From: Streptomyces roseirectus
GTDB lineage: Bacteria > Actinomycetota > Actinomycetes > Streptomycetales > Streptomycetaceae
Direction of reading: 5' to 3'
DNA: 64,000 bases
Assembly: GCF_014489635.1 (NCBI RefSeq)
Contig: NZ_CP060828.1
Location: 2,418,001 to 2,482,000 of the forward strand
A model generated the notes under the pieces. That model did no database searches. It saw only the letters and a program-made list of their open reading frames with translations, and had not been told where the DNA came from. Each line of letters begins with the position of its first letter. Positions within the stretch are counted from its first letter, which is position 1. Below are positions 1-7,838 of this stretch, one piece after another. A program made the translations under genes and the position numbers.

Positions 1-1
1 A

Positions 2-283
2 CGGCAGACCCCGTTGAACGAGATCCTGCCCCCGGCCTGGCCCGCCCGGTGGACCGTCGACCTGCTCGACCTCATCAACGCACTCGGGCTCCTCGTGGCC
101 CTCGAACCCCGACAGGCCCGGCTGCTGGATGCCGTGAGCAGCGGCCCGCTCATCACCGTCGACGACTTACGGGGCGAGGGCATCCTGCCCGTGCCTGCCT
201 ACGCGATCAGGGAACCGAAACCGCCACGGAAGTCTCGACGCACCCCTGGTCCGGGTCAGGAGAGTTTCGACTTTCCTGACTGA
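2..283 (+). CDS. C-terminal fragment, probable type-ISP restriction/modification (DNA methylase) enzyme
   Basis: The reading frame is already open at the window edge, so only the last 93 residues are present and the start lies outside. The fragment carries the run PARWTVDLLDLINALGLL followed by VALEPRQARLLD and a basic tail ending ESFDF. From memory, streptomycete proteins annotated as type ISP restriction/modification enzymes (N6-adenine methylase plus helicase-like parts) end this way, with a tryptophan-rich segment and the substrate-recognition end of the protein. No catalytic motif is present in the visible part, so the assignment rests on the tail alone. It converges on the RNA methyltransferase on the minus strand with 39 bp between stop codons. 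An unrelated conserved protein remains possible. Confidence 0.5.
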   Translation, partial: RQTPLNEILPPAWPARWTVDLLDLINALGLLVALEPRQARLLDAVSSGPLITVDDLRGEGILPVPAYAIREPKPPRKSRRTPGPGQESFDFPD

Positions 284-322
284 CGCCCACGACGTCGAGG
301 GAAGCCGTACGCCATAGGCGCC

Positions 323-1675
323 CTACTTCACCGGCTCCAGAATCGCCACGCATTCGACGTGGTGGGTCATCGGAAACAGATCGAACGCCCGAAGCGTCCG
401 CACCCGATACCCCCCCTCCCGGAAGTACCCCAGATCCCGAGCCAGCGCAGCAGGATCGCAGGCGACGTAAGCGATCCGCCGAGCCCCGAGGGAGGCGAGG
501 TGCTGGACGGTGGAGCGCCCGGCGCCCGCGCGGGGCGGGTCGAGGACGATGAGGTCGACCTCGGTGATGCCGGTGCGAGGCAGGACGGAGTCGACCTTGC
601 CCTGCTCGATGCGGACACGGGGGAACCCGGCGAGATTGTGCCGCGCGTCCTCGACGGCCCGCTTGCCGGACTCGATGCCGAGGACGGCGCCGGCCTCGCC
701 GAGCCGGTCCGCGAGGGCGCCCGCGAAGAGCCCCACCCCGCAGTACAGGTCGAGCGCCATCTCGCCCTTGCGCGGCAGCAGCCCCTGCATGACCGCGAGG
801 ACGAGCGTGTCGGCCGCCTTGGGGTGAACCTGCCAGAAACCGCCGCTGCCGACCCGGTGCGTACGCCCGTCCGCACGCTCGCGGACGAAGGCCCGCCCGT
901 GGACACGGTGCACACCCCCGTCCCGCTCCTCGACGCGCATGACGGAGACGGGCTTGTCGAGTTCGACGAGGGGCAGGCGGGCGCCGGGACGGGGCGTGAG
1001 GATGACCTGCCGGTCCTGGGAACCGGTCGCGGCGATCGCCTCGACGGACTCCATCCCGGCCCAGTCCCGCTTCTCGACGCCGAGTTCGCTGACCCCCGGC
1101 GCCGCGATCATGCAGTGGTCGACGACCTCGACCTCGTGGGACCGGTGCCGGCGCAGACCGGCGTTGCCGTCCGCGTCGACGGCGTACTGCACCCGCGTCC
1201 GCCACTGCGGGACCTCGCCCGCGGGCAGCTTGTCACCCTCGGCCGGCATGACCGTGCCGTCCCAGCCGACGTCCTCGGGGGTGAGCCCGGCGAGGCGCAG
1301 CAGCTGCTCGGCGATGACCTCGCCCTTCATGCGCCGCTGGGCGCCGGGCTTGGCGTGCTGCCAGTCGCAGCCCCCGCACTTCCCGGGCCCGGCGAAGGGG
1401 CACGGCGCCTCGACCCGGTCCTTGGACGCCGTCCGGATCTCGACGGCGTCGGCGCGCAGGAACCGTGCACCCTCCTCGCCCTCGGTGACCCGCGCGAGCA
1501 CCCGCTCACCGGGCAGCGCGTGCCGGACGAACAGCACCTGGCCCTCGTCCGTGCGCGCGATGCAGTGCCCACCGTGGGCGACGGGGCCGATCTCGACCTC
1601 GTACTCACGGCCGACGAGCGAGACCCGCTCGTCGAGAGACTTCCCCGCCTGCTGTTTCTTCGGTTCTGCCTGCAT
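323..1675 (-). CDS. TrmA/RumA-family class I SAM-dependent RNA 5-methyluridine methyltransferase
   Basis: 450 residues. The protein probably methylates C5 of a uridine in tRNA or 23S rRNA. A TRAM-like RNA-binding region (about residues 12-75) is followed by a Cys cluster with C92, C100 and C103 (CPFAGPGKCGGC), the [4Fe-4S] site of RumA/RlmD-type enzymes. The SAM-binding loop is LDLYCGVGLFA. The catalytic Cys406 lies in ACDPAALARD and the general base Glu441 in HHVECVAI. I chose the ATG at 1675 because the protein then begins directly before the TRAM domain. The frame stays open upstream to about 1960 only because it reads through a 38-bp tandem repeat. The gene lies downstream of the KimA permease on the same strand, the order remembered for M. 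tuberculosis Rv2690c-Rv2689c. Which RNA position it modifies cannot be told from sequence. Confidence 0.88.
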   Translation of the reverse strand: MQAEPKKQQAGKSLDERVSLVGREYEVEIGPVAHGGHCIARTDEGQVLFVRHALPGERVLARVTEGEEGARFLRADAVEIRTASKDRVEAPCPFAGPGKCGGCDWQHAKPGAQRRMKGEVIAEQLLRLAGLTPEDVGWDGTVMPAEGDKLPAGEVPQWRTRVQYAVDADGNAGLRRHRSHEVEVVDHCMIAAPGVSELGVEKRDWAGMESVEAIAATGSQDRQVILTPRPGARLPLVELDKPVSVMRVEERDGGVHRVHGRAFVRERADGRTHRVGSGGFWQVHPKAADTLVLAVMQGLLPRKGEMALDLYCGVGLFAGALADRLGEAGAVLGIESGKRAVEDARHNLAGFPRVRIEQGKVDSVLPRTGITEVDLIVLDPPRAGAGRSTVQHLASLGARRIAYVACDPAALARDLGYFREGGYRVRTLRAFDLFPMTHHVECVAILEPVK

Positions 1676-1806
1676 GGCGGGGTGACTCCAGATCGGGGAG
1701 GTGAGGGGGCGCGGCGGCCTGCGGACCGCCGTACGACGACAGCCGTCCAGTCTAGGCCCTCGGCCAGGAAGCGACGACCGCCGCCGCACGGGAAGCCGAC
1801 CGCCGT

Positions 1807-1987
1807 ACGAGGCGCCCGGCCCGGTACCTGAAGCCCATCGCCATACGAGGAGCCCAGCCCGGTACGGGAAACCCACCGCCGCACGAGGAGCCCAGCCCGG
1901 TACGGGAAACCCACCGCCGCACGAGGAGCCCAGCCCGGTACGGGAAACCCACCGCCGCACGAGGAGCCCAGCCCGGTACGGGAAACC
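1807..1987. repeat. 38-bp tandem repeat (minisatellite), about 4.8 copies
   Basis: The marker octamer ACGAGGAG recurs at 1845, 1883, 1921 and 1959, exactly 38 bp apart. The copies beginning at 1845, 1883 and 1921 agree except for a few changes in the first. A more diverged copy begins at 1807, and a partial copy runs off at 1987. The array sits in the 338-bp gap between the permease stop and the methyltransferase start, so it lies in the 5' leader of the methyltransferase if the two are co-transcribed. The period is not a multiple of three, so it does not encode a repeated peptide. Confidence 0.93.
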
Positions 1988-2013
1988 GCGCCCGCTCCCC
2001 TCCCCCGCCCCCG

Positions 2014-4071
2014 CTACTCGCCGCCCCCGCTAGTCTCCCGCGTCCGCTCAGGCGCCCCCGCCGGCCCCCGCCGCACAGCCCCCGGCGCGTTCCACTCCTG
2101 CCGCCGCCGGGCCCGCTGCTTGGCCGCCTCGGAGGACTGGAGCTGGTAGGGGACGGAGGTGACCATGATCCCCGGCGTGAACAGCAGCCGCCCCTTGAGG
2201 CGCAGCGCGCTCTGGTTGTGCAGCAGATGCTCGTACCAGTGCCCGACGACGTACTCGGGGATGATCACCGACACCGCGTCGCGCGGCGACTCCCGCCGCA
2301 GACTCTTGACGTACTCGATGACCGGCCGCGTGACCTCGCGGTAGGGCGAGTCGAGGACCTTGAGCGGCACATCGATCCCGCGCCGCTCCCACTCCTCGCG
2401 CAGCGCCTTCGTCTCGACGGGATCGACGTTGACGGTCAGCGCCTCCAGCGTGTCGGAGCGCATGAGCTTCGCGAAGGCCAGCGCCCGCAGCGTCGGCCGG
2501 TGGATCTTGGAGATGAGCAGCACGGAGTGCACCCGCGACGGCCGCACGCTGTCGTCGCTGGGCCCCTCGCTCGCCGCCAGCTCCGCCGCGACCCCGTCGT
2601 AGTGGCGCCGGATCGCCGTCATCGTCGCGAAGAAGATGACCATCCCGAGCAGCGCGACCCACGCGCCGTGGGTGAACTTCGTGACGAGGACGACGACGAG
2701 GACGAGCCCGGTGAAGAACGCGCCGAACGCGTTGATCGCCCGCGAGCGGACCATGTGCCGGCGCTTGGCCGGGTCGCTCTCGGTCGCGAGGTGGCGGTTC
2801 CAGTGCCGGACCATGCCGGTCTGGCTGAGCGTGAAGGAGACGAACACGCCGACGATGTAGAGCTGGATGAGGCGCGTGGAGTCGGCGCCGTAGATCCACA
2901 CGAGGAGCATCGCGGCGCCCGCCAGCAGCACGATGCCGTTGGAGAACGCGAGCCGGTCGCCGCGGGTGTGCAGCTGACGCGGCAGGTAGCGGTCCTGCGC
3001 GAGGATCGAGCCGAGCACGGGGAAGCCGTTGTACGCGGTGTTCGCCGCGAGGAACAGCACGAGCGCGGTGGCCGCCGCGAGCACCACGAACAGGAAGCTG
3101 CCCTTGCCGAACACGGCCTCGGCGACCTGCGTGATCACCGGGTTCTGCACGTACCCGGCCCCGACCTCGACCCCGTTCTTCAGCAGGTCCGTCGCCGGGT
3201 GCTCCGCCATGCGGACGTCCGTGGCGAGCGCGAGGACGATGATCCCGCAGAACATCGTCACCGCCAGCAGGCCCATCGCGCTGAGCGTGGTGGCCGCGTT
3301 CCTCGACTTCGGCTTGCGGAAGGCGGGAACGCCGTTGGAGATCGCCTCGACGCCGGTCAGCGCGGCGCAGCCGGAGGAGAACGCCCGCAGCAGCAGGAAC
3401 ACCAGCGCGAACCCGGCGAGCCCCTGGTGCTCGGCCTTGATCTCGTACTGCGCGGTCGGCGCCCGCATGCTGTCGTCCAGCACGAGCCCCCGGAACGCGC
3501 CCCACGCGATCATGATGAAGACACCCGCGACGAACACGTACGTCGGGATCGCGAAGAGCTTCCCGGACTCCTTCACGCCGCGCAGGTTCATCAGCGTCAG
3601 CAGGACGATGACGGCGACGGCGCACGCCGTCTTGTGCTCGACGACGAACGGGATCGCCGAGCCCAGGTTCTCGATGCCGGAGGAGATGGAGACGGCGACG
3701 GTCAGGACGTAGTCGACGAGCAGCGCGCTCGCGACGGTCAGGCCCGCCTTGGGCCCGAGGTTGGTGGTCGCCACCTCGTAGTCGCCGCCGCCGCTCGGGT
3801 ACGCGTGGACGTTCTGCCGGTAGGAGGCCACCACCGTGAACATCAGGACGACGACCGCGACGGCGATCCAGGGCGAGAAGTGGTACGCCGACACGCCCGC
3901 GATGGACAGGACCAGCAGCACCTCCCCGGGCGCATACGCCACGGAGGACAGCGGGTCGGAAGCGAAGACAGGGAGGGCGATGCGCTTCGGCAGGAGCGTT
4001 TCCCCAAGCCGATCACTGCGCAGAGCGCGCCCGATCAGGATCCGTTTGGGCACGTCGGTCAGTTTGGACAC
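2014..4071 (-). CDS. kimA: KimA-type potassium importer (APC superfamily permease with C-terminal USP-like domain)
   Basis: 685 residues. The N-terminal 470 or so residues form about 12 hydrophobic segments of an amino-acid permease fold. The family blocks KRILIGRALRS, ASDPLSSVAYAPGE, YPSGGGDYEVA and AFSSGCAALTGVEAISN match B. subtilis KimA (YdaO) as remembered. The cytosolic tail, with LLISKIHRPTLRALAFAK and HLLHNQSALRLKGRLLF, matches the KimA C-terminal domain that binds c-di-AMP in that protein. KimA is a high-affinity K+/H+ symporter, so the frequent annotation 'amino acid permease' is probably wrong. The GTG at 4071 (VSKLTDVP) was chosen because similarity begins there; an upstream GTG at 4110 adds 13 dissimilar residues. 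It is divergent from two TrkA-type regulators, which supports a K+ role. The substrate is inferred. Confidence 0.82.
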   Translation of the reverse strand: MSKLTDVPKRILIGRALRSDRLGETLLPKRIALPVFASDPLSSVAYAPGEVLLVLSIAGVSAYHFSPWIAVAVVVLMFTVVASYRQNVHAYPSGGGDYEVATTNLGPKAGLTVASALLVDYVLTVAVSISSGIENLGSAIPFVVEHKTACAVAVIVLLTLMNLRGVKESGKLFAIPTYVFVAGVFIMIAWGAFRGLVLDDSMRAPTAQYEIKAEHQGLAGFALVFLLLRAFSSGCAALTGVEAISNGVPAFRKPKSRNAATTLSAMGLLAVTMFCGIIVLALATDVRMAEHPATDLLKNGVEVGAGYVQNPVITQVAEAVFGKGSFLFVVLAAATALVLFLAANTAYNGFPVLGSILAQDRYLPRQLHTRGDRLAFSNGIVLLAGAAMLLVWIYGADSTRLIQLYIVGVFVSFTLSQTGMVRHWNRHLATESDPAKRRHMVRSRAINAFGAFFTGLVLVVVLVTKFTHGAWVALLGMVIFFATMTAIRRHYDGVAAELAASEGPSDDSVRPSRVHSVLLISKIHRPTLRALAFAKLMRSDTLEALTVNVDPVETKALREEWERRGIDVPLKVLDSPYREVTRPVIEYVKSLRRESPRDAVSVIIPEYVVGHWYEHLLHNQSALRLKGRLLFTPGIMVTSVPYQLQSSEAAKQRARRRQEWNAPGAVRRGPAGAPERTRETSGGGE

Positions 4072-4349
4072 AACAGAGAATCGTAAGCCTTCGAACAGGC
4101 AGCCGCCCACCTCCCGGGCTCACCTTCATCACACGGCCACATGGAACCCTCCGCTCCGTCGCCGGGATGCCGATCTGGGGAAGGGCGCCCGAGTCCCCCT
4201 CCCGCGAGGCCGCCGCCGAGAGGGGCTACGTTGGAGGTGGGCAATCGACGGCAGCCCCCGGCCCTCGGCCGGCGGATTCCCGGGCATGATGTTTGCCTGG
4301 CGATCGCAATCAGGCCGCGACGCACCGCCCGAAGAGCCGAGAGAGGGAC

Positions 4350-4400
4350 ATGAGAACGACAGCGACGCAGGTCACCGTGCCTGTGGGGAGCGTGGTGTAG
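4350..4400 (+). CDS. possible 16-codon leader peptide before ceoB
   Basis: A short open frame, MRTTATQVTVPVGSVV, starts at an ATG preceded by a strong Shine-Dalgarno sequence (GAGAGGG, 3 nt before the ATG). It stops 4 nt before the ceoB ATG and is in a different frame. The ceoB start itself has only a weak, distant purine stretch, so ribosomes ending here could re-initiate on ceoB. The peptide has no recognisable attenuator codons. It could be a leader peptide controlling K+ regulator translation, or simply a chance ORF behind a ribosome site that belongs to ceoB. Evidence is sequence only. Confidence 0.4.
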   Translation: MRTTATQVTVPVGSVV

Positions 4401-4404
4401 GGCC

Positions 4405-5076
4405 ATGCACATCGTCATCATGGGCTGCGGCCGGGTGGGCTCCGCCCTCGCGCAGACCCTGGAGCGCCAGGGGCACACCGTCGCGGTGATCGACCAGGAC
4501 CCGACCGCGTTCCGGCGCCTCGGCTCCTCCTTCGGCGGGCGCCGGGTCACCGGCATCGGCTTCGACCAGGACACCCTGCGCGAGGCGGGCATCGAGGAGG
4601 CGGGCGCCTTCGCCGCCGTCTCCAGCGGTGACAACTCCAACATCATCGCCGCGCGGGTGGCCCGCGAGATGTTCGGCGTGGAGAACGTCGCGGCGCGGAT
4701 CTACGACCCCCGCCGCGCCGAGGTCTACCAGCGGCTGGGCATCCCGACGGTCGCCACGGTCCGCTGGACCGCCGACCAGATGCTGCGCCGGCTGCTGCCG
4801 TCCGGGGCCGAGCCGCTGTGGCGCGACCCCACCGGCGGGGTCCAGCTCGCCGAGGTGCACACCTCGCCGTCCTGGATCGGCCACAAGATCAGCACGCTCC
4901 AGGAGGAGACCGGGGTCCGTGTGGCCTTCCTCACCCGCCTGGGCGAGGCGATCCTCCCCACCTCCCAGACGGTCCTCCAGGAAGGCGACCTCGTCCACGT
5001 CATGATGCGCACCGACGAGGTCGAGAAGGTCGAGGCCGTGTTCGCCGAAGGTCCCCAGGAAGGCGGTCACCGATGA
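4405..5076 (+). CDS. ceoB: TrkA-family potassium uptake regulatory protein (RCK, NAD-binding), first of pair
   Basis: 223 residues. An N-terminal Rossmann RCK_N domain begins MHIVIMGCGRVGSALA with the GxGxxG dinucleotide-binding loop (GCGRVG) and an acidic end of beta-2 (VIDQD). It is followed by an RCK_C domain (about residues 140-220, VQLAEVHTSPSWIGHKI to GDLVHVMM). Such proteins sit on the cytosolic face of K+ channels or transporters and gate them according to nucleotide or c-di-AMP binding. The ATG at 4405 gives the glycine loop at the usual position. The next gene starts inside the stop codon (ATGA), so the pair is translated together. The order permease / trkA / trkA matches mycobacterial Rv2690c-CeoB-CeoC as remembered. 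No dedicated TrkH membrane subunit is visible, so KimA or a distant channel would be the partner. Confidence 0.88.
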   Translation: MHIVIMGCGRVGSALAQTLERQGHTVAVIDQDPTAFRRLGSSFGGRRVTGIGFDQDTLREAGIEEAGAFAAVSSGDNSNIIAARVAREMFGVENVAARIYDPRRAEVYQRLGIPTVATVRWTADQMLRRLLPSGAEPLWRDPTGGVQLAEVHTSPSWIGHKISTLQEETGVRVAFLTRLGEAILPTSQTVLQEGDLVHVMMRTDEVEKVEAVFAEGPQEGGHR

Positions 5077-5750
5077 GGGTCGCCATCGCCGGAGCCGGCG
5101 CCGTGGGCCGCTCGATCGCGGGCGAGCTGCTGGAGAACGGCCACGAGGTGCTGCTCGTGGACAAGGCCCCCACCGCGATCTCGGTGGAACGGGTCCCCCA
5201 GGCCGAATGGCTCCTCGCCGACGCCTGCGAGATCACGTCCCTGGACGAGGCCGCGCTCCAGCGCTGCAACGTCGTGATCGCCGCGACGGGCGACGACAAG
5301 GTCAACCTGGTCGTGTCGCTGCTGGCCAAGACGGAGTACGGCGTTCCCCGGGTGGTGGCCCGGGTGAACAACCCCAAGAACGAATGGCTCTTCAACGAGT
5401 CCTGGGGCGTCGACGTAGCCGTCTCCACCCCCCGCCTCATGTCGGCCCTCGTCGAGGAGGCCGTCTCGGTGGGCGACCTCGTCCGTCTCCTGCGCTTCAG
5501 CCACGGCGACGCCAACCTCGTCGAGCTGACCCTCCCCGAGGAGTCGGCCCTGGCCGGCACGCAGGTGGGCGACGTCGAGTGGCCCGAGGACACGTCCCTC
5601 GTCACCATCATCCGCGGCACCCGAGTCCTCACCCCCACTCCGGAAGACTCCCTCGAACCCGGCGACGAACTCCTGTTCGTGGCAGCCCCGGCAAGAGAGG
5701 AACAGCTGGAGGACCTGTTGTCGGTCCGGAGGGAAGAGACGGACGCGTAA
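5073..5750 (+). CDS. ceoC: TrkA-family potassium uptake regulatory protein, second of pair
   Basis: 225 residues, with the same two-domain plan as its upstream neighbour: RCK_N with GAGAVGRSIA (GxGxxG) and VDKAP at the end of beta-2, then RCK_C from about residue 140 (LVRLLRFSHGDANLVELTLP) to GDELLFVAAP. The start overlaps the upstream stop as ATGA at 5073. The two paralogues probably form a hetero-oligomeric ring, as TrkA dimers do elsewhere. A strong hairpin terminator follows 13 nt after the stop codon. Regulation is expected to be joint with ceoB from a promoter in the 4072-4350 region shared with the divergent permease. Confidence 0.88.
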   Translation: MRVAIAGAGAVGRSIAGELLENGHEVLLVDKAPTAISVERVPQAEWLLADACEITSLDEAALQRCNVVIAATGDDKVNLVVSLLAKTEYGVPRVVARVNNPKNEWLFNESWGVDVAVSTPRLMSALVEEAVSVGDLVRLLRFSHGDANLVELTLPEESALAGTQVGDVEWPEDTSLVTIIRGTRVLTPTPEDSLEPGDELLFVAAPAREEQLEDLLSVRREETDA

Positions 5751-5763
5751 GGGTCTTGATGAG

Positions 5764-5803
5764 AGAAGTTGGGCCCCCTGCACATGCAGGGGGCCCAACT
5801 TCT
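5764..5803 (+). terminator. intrinsic terminator after ceoBC
   Basis: A nearly perfect 19-bp stem (AGAAGTTGGGCCCCCTG pairing with CAGGGGGCCCAACTTCT) with a tiny loop is followed by TTTTTG on the plus strand. It lies between the convergent ceoC and DUF3159 genes and could act in both directions. Confidence 0.9.
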
Positions 5804-5819
5804 TTTTGCTTTTAGCTTT

Positions 5820-5880
5820 TAGGGGCGCGGGGAACTGCGCGAACAACCACAGCGATCCCGCACCCGCCCCACAACCGACA
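5820..5880. repeat. dispersed Streptomyces intergenic repeat, copy 1
   Basis: The core GGGGCGCGGGGAACTGCG followed by CGA, then a CCACA motif and a C-rich CCCGCACCC tail, recurs at 53850-53905 in the same orientation. Both copies lie just after a hairpin terminator in a gap between genes. I recall this element as common in streptomycete intergenic regions; its function is unknown to me. Confidence 0.75.
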
Positions 5881-5955
5881 AACCCCCCACAGTAGGCGAG
5901 GGGGGTCCGGGGGCACATCCCCGGGGTCGGGAAGGGAAGGGGCGGCGGGGGCGAC

Positions 5956-6678
5956 CTACTCGCCCCCCCGAGCGGCAGCTTTCCGCTCAGCCTCAGCCTT
6001 CTCCTCCGCCTCCATCTCCGCGAACACATCAATAGGCGCCGGAGCCTTCGCAAGGAACACCCACGTCAACCACACCGCCAACAGGAACGGCGGAATCTTC
6101 AACGCGATGAGCACCCACCCCAACTGCGTGGTGTCCGCCCACCAGTACAGCGGAAACAGAATCGCGCACTTGGCGAGCAGAATGAGCCCCCAGGCCCAAC
6201 TCGCCTTGGCGTACGCCTTCTTGCGCCCAGGATTCCGCGTCCGCCAGGACAGGTTCTCCTTGAACACGGGCCCGAGCATGAGCCCGATCAACGGCACCCC
6301 GCACAACGTCGTGACGATGTACGCGAGCGACAGCCCCAGCGTGTAGAGCATCCCCGGCAGATAGAAGTCCTTCGCATTGCCGGTCATCATCGCGAAGACG
6401 ACCCCGAAGGCGACCCCGAACACCCCGCTGAACGCGTGCTTGACCGTCCCCCGCCTGGCCAGCCGCACCACGACCAGCACGATGGACACGGCCAGCGCGG
6501 CGATCGCCGACATGTGGAGATCTTGGTTGATCGTGTAGATCGTGACGAACAGCAGACCGGGCACAACCGTCTCGACCATGCCCCGCACACCGCCGAACGC
6601 CTCGAACAGCGCGGCCTCGGTCACCGCCCGAGCGTCCCGCGCCTGCGCTTCTTCGGTCGGCTTGTCGAGCGACGTCAC
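5956..6678 (-). CDS. DUF3159 membrane protein
   Basis: 240 residues with about five to six hydrophobic segments (for example PGLLFVTIYTI, IAALAVSIVLVVV, GVFGVAFGVVFAM, ILLAKCAILFPLYWW, PPFLLAVWLTWVFLA) and an acidic, lysine-rich tail rich in AEE/KAE. The family DUF3159 is actinobacterial and has no assigned function; the mycobacterial counterpart is Rv2693c. It starts with GTG 3 nt after the stop of the OB-fold gene, with AGGGAG overlapping that stop, so the two are translationally linked. Position next to K+ transport genes is conserved, but a K+ role is only a guess. Confidence 0.82.
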   Translation of the reverse strand: MTSLDKPTEEAQARDARAVTEAALFEAFGGVRGMVETVVPGLLFVTIYTINQDLHMSAIAALAVSIVLVVVRLARRGTVKHAFSGVFGVAFGVVFAMMTGNAKDFYLPGMLYTLGLSLAYIVTTLCGVPLIGLMLGPVFKENLSWRTRNPGRKKAYAKASWAWGLILLAKCAILFPLYWWADTTQLGWVLIALKIPPFLLAVWLTWVFLAKAPAPIDVFAEMEAEEKAEAERKAAARGGE

Positions 6679-6681
6679 CGG

Positions 6682-7080
6682 CTACTCCCTACCGAGGGGT
6701 CTCAGTTCGTACTTCGGATTGAACAGCACGCGCCGCCCCCGGCTCATCGACACCCTGCCGGACGCGATGAGCCGGCGTCCAGGCTCTATGCCGACGATGG
6801 AGCGCCGCCCCAGCCACACCACGTCCAACGCGGCGGATCCGTCGAACAGTTCCGCCTCCAGTGCCGGAACCCCGGCCCGCGGGCGCAGAGTGACCGTGCG
6901 CAACGTACCAGTAACCGTCACTATCTGCCGATCCTGGCAGTCCCCGATCCGCGTACACCCGGCGGTCTCGGCATCCTCCCGCAGCTCCTCGGACTCCAGG
7001 TCCTCCTGCGACGAGGAAAGCCGGTCGAGCATACGCCGGAACCGGCCCACCGGCTTCTCGGAATGCGGCACAGCACTCAT
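6682..7080 (-). CDS. OB-fold nucleic-acid-binding domain protein
   Basis: 132 residues. An N-terminal acidic helix (about residues 15-40) precedes a small beta-rich OB fold (about 50-130) with VTVTGTLRTVTLRP, ALEAELFDGSAALDVVWLGRR, PGRRLIASGRVSM and a closing NPKYELRP strand. These are the strands expected of a tRNA-anticodon/ssDNA-type OB fold. The mycobacterial neighbour in the same place is Rv2694c. The ATG at 7080 is the first in frame. It is the upstream partner of the DUF3159 membrane protein (3-nt gap). The ligand is unknown; the family name only says nucleic acid binding. Confidence 0.82.
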   Translation of the reverse strand: MSAVPHSEKPVGRFRRMLDRLSSSQEDLESEELREDAETAGCTRIGDCQDRQIVTVTGTLRTVTLRPRAGVPALEAELFDGSAALDVVWLGRRSIVGIEPGRRLIASGRVSMSRGRRVLFNPKYELRPLGRE

Positions 7081-7121
7081 ACCTGAAAGCGTACCGGCCC
7101 CCACCGACACACCTCGCCCCC

Positions 7122-7838
7122 TCACCTCTCGAACCGGTATCCCATCCCCGGCTCCGTGATGAAGTGCCGAGGGTGCGCCGGGTCCCCCTCCAGCTTCCTG
7201 CGCAACTGCGCCATGTACACCCGCAGATAGTTCGTCTCCGTCCCGTACGACGGCCCCCACACCTCCTGCAACAACTGCCGCTGGCTGACCAGCCGCCCGG
7301 TGTTGCGCACCAGCACCTCCAGCAGATGCCACTCGGTGGGCGTGAGCCGTACGTCCTTGCCGCCGCGGTTGACCTTCTTCGCCGCGAGGTCGACGGTGAA
7401 CCCCTCCGTCTCGACCAGCACCTCCCCCTCCCCCGGCCCCACCGGCTCCGCCCTGCGCACGGCCGCCCTCAGCCGCGCCAGCAACTCGTCCATCCCGAAC
7501 GGCTTGGTCACGTAGTCGTCCGCCCCCGCGTCCAGCGCCTGCACCTTCTCGTCGGACGAGTGCCGCGCCGACAGCACGAGGATCGGCACCCTCGTCCACC
7601 CCCGCAGCCCCTTGATCACCTCGACCCCGTCCATGTCCGGCAGCCCCAGGTCGAGCACGACGACGTCGGGGTGCCGCGCCGCCGCCAACTGCAACGCGCT
7701 CGCCCCGTCGTGCGCCGCGTCCACCTCGTACTTGCGCGCCTTCAGGTTGATCACGAGCGCCCGCACGATCTGCGGCTCGTCGTCGACCACGAGCACCCTC
7801 GTGGGTCCCTGGGCACTCCCCCCACCGGAGCTCATCAT
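7122..7838 (-). CDS. kdpE: KdpE-type OmpR-family response regulator
   Basis: 238 residues. The receiver domain (about 13-125) has the acidic pair in VVDDE, the phospho-acceptor Asp in VVVLDLGLP, Ser/Thr in LVLSARH and Lys in YVTKPFG. The C-terminal winged helix (about 140-236) has LTPTEWHLLEVLVRN and ends TEPGMGYRFER, as in KdpE. It receives phosphate from KdpD and normally activates kdpFABC, the ATP-driven K+ pump. The ATG at 7838 overlaps the kdpD stop (ATGA). No kdpFABC genes are in this window, so its target is elsewhere or different. Confidence 0.9.
   Translation of the reverse strand: MMSSGGGSAQGPTRVLVVDDEPQIVRALVINLKARKYEVDAAHDGASALQLAAARHPDVVVLDLGLPDMDGVEVIKGLRGWTRVPILVLSARHSSDEKVQALDAGADDYVTKPFGMDELLARLRAAVRRAEPVGPGEGEVLVETEGFTVDLAAKKVNRGGKDVRLTPTEWHLLEVLVRNTGRLVSQRQLLQEVWGPSYGTETNYLRVYMAQLRRKLEGDPAHPRHFITEPGMGYRFER

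Noticed and set aside
1676..1960. In-frame extension of the RNA methyltransferase upstream of its ATG.
   Set aside because: The extra 95 residues are translated from the 38-bp tandem repeat and its borders and show no relation to the TRAM domain.
4080..4349. A c-di-AMP riboswitch upstream of kimA or ceoB, as in B. subtilis kimA.
   Set aside because: I looked for GGGGTGAATC and CCGAACCCGTCAG-type blocks on both strands and found none; only the M23 gene carries them.
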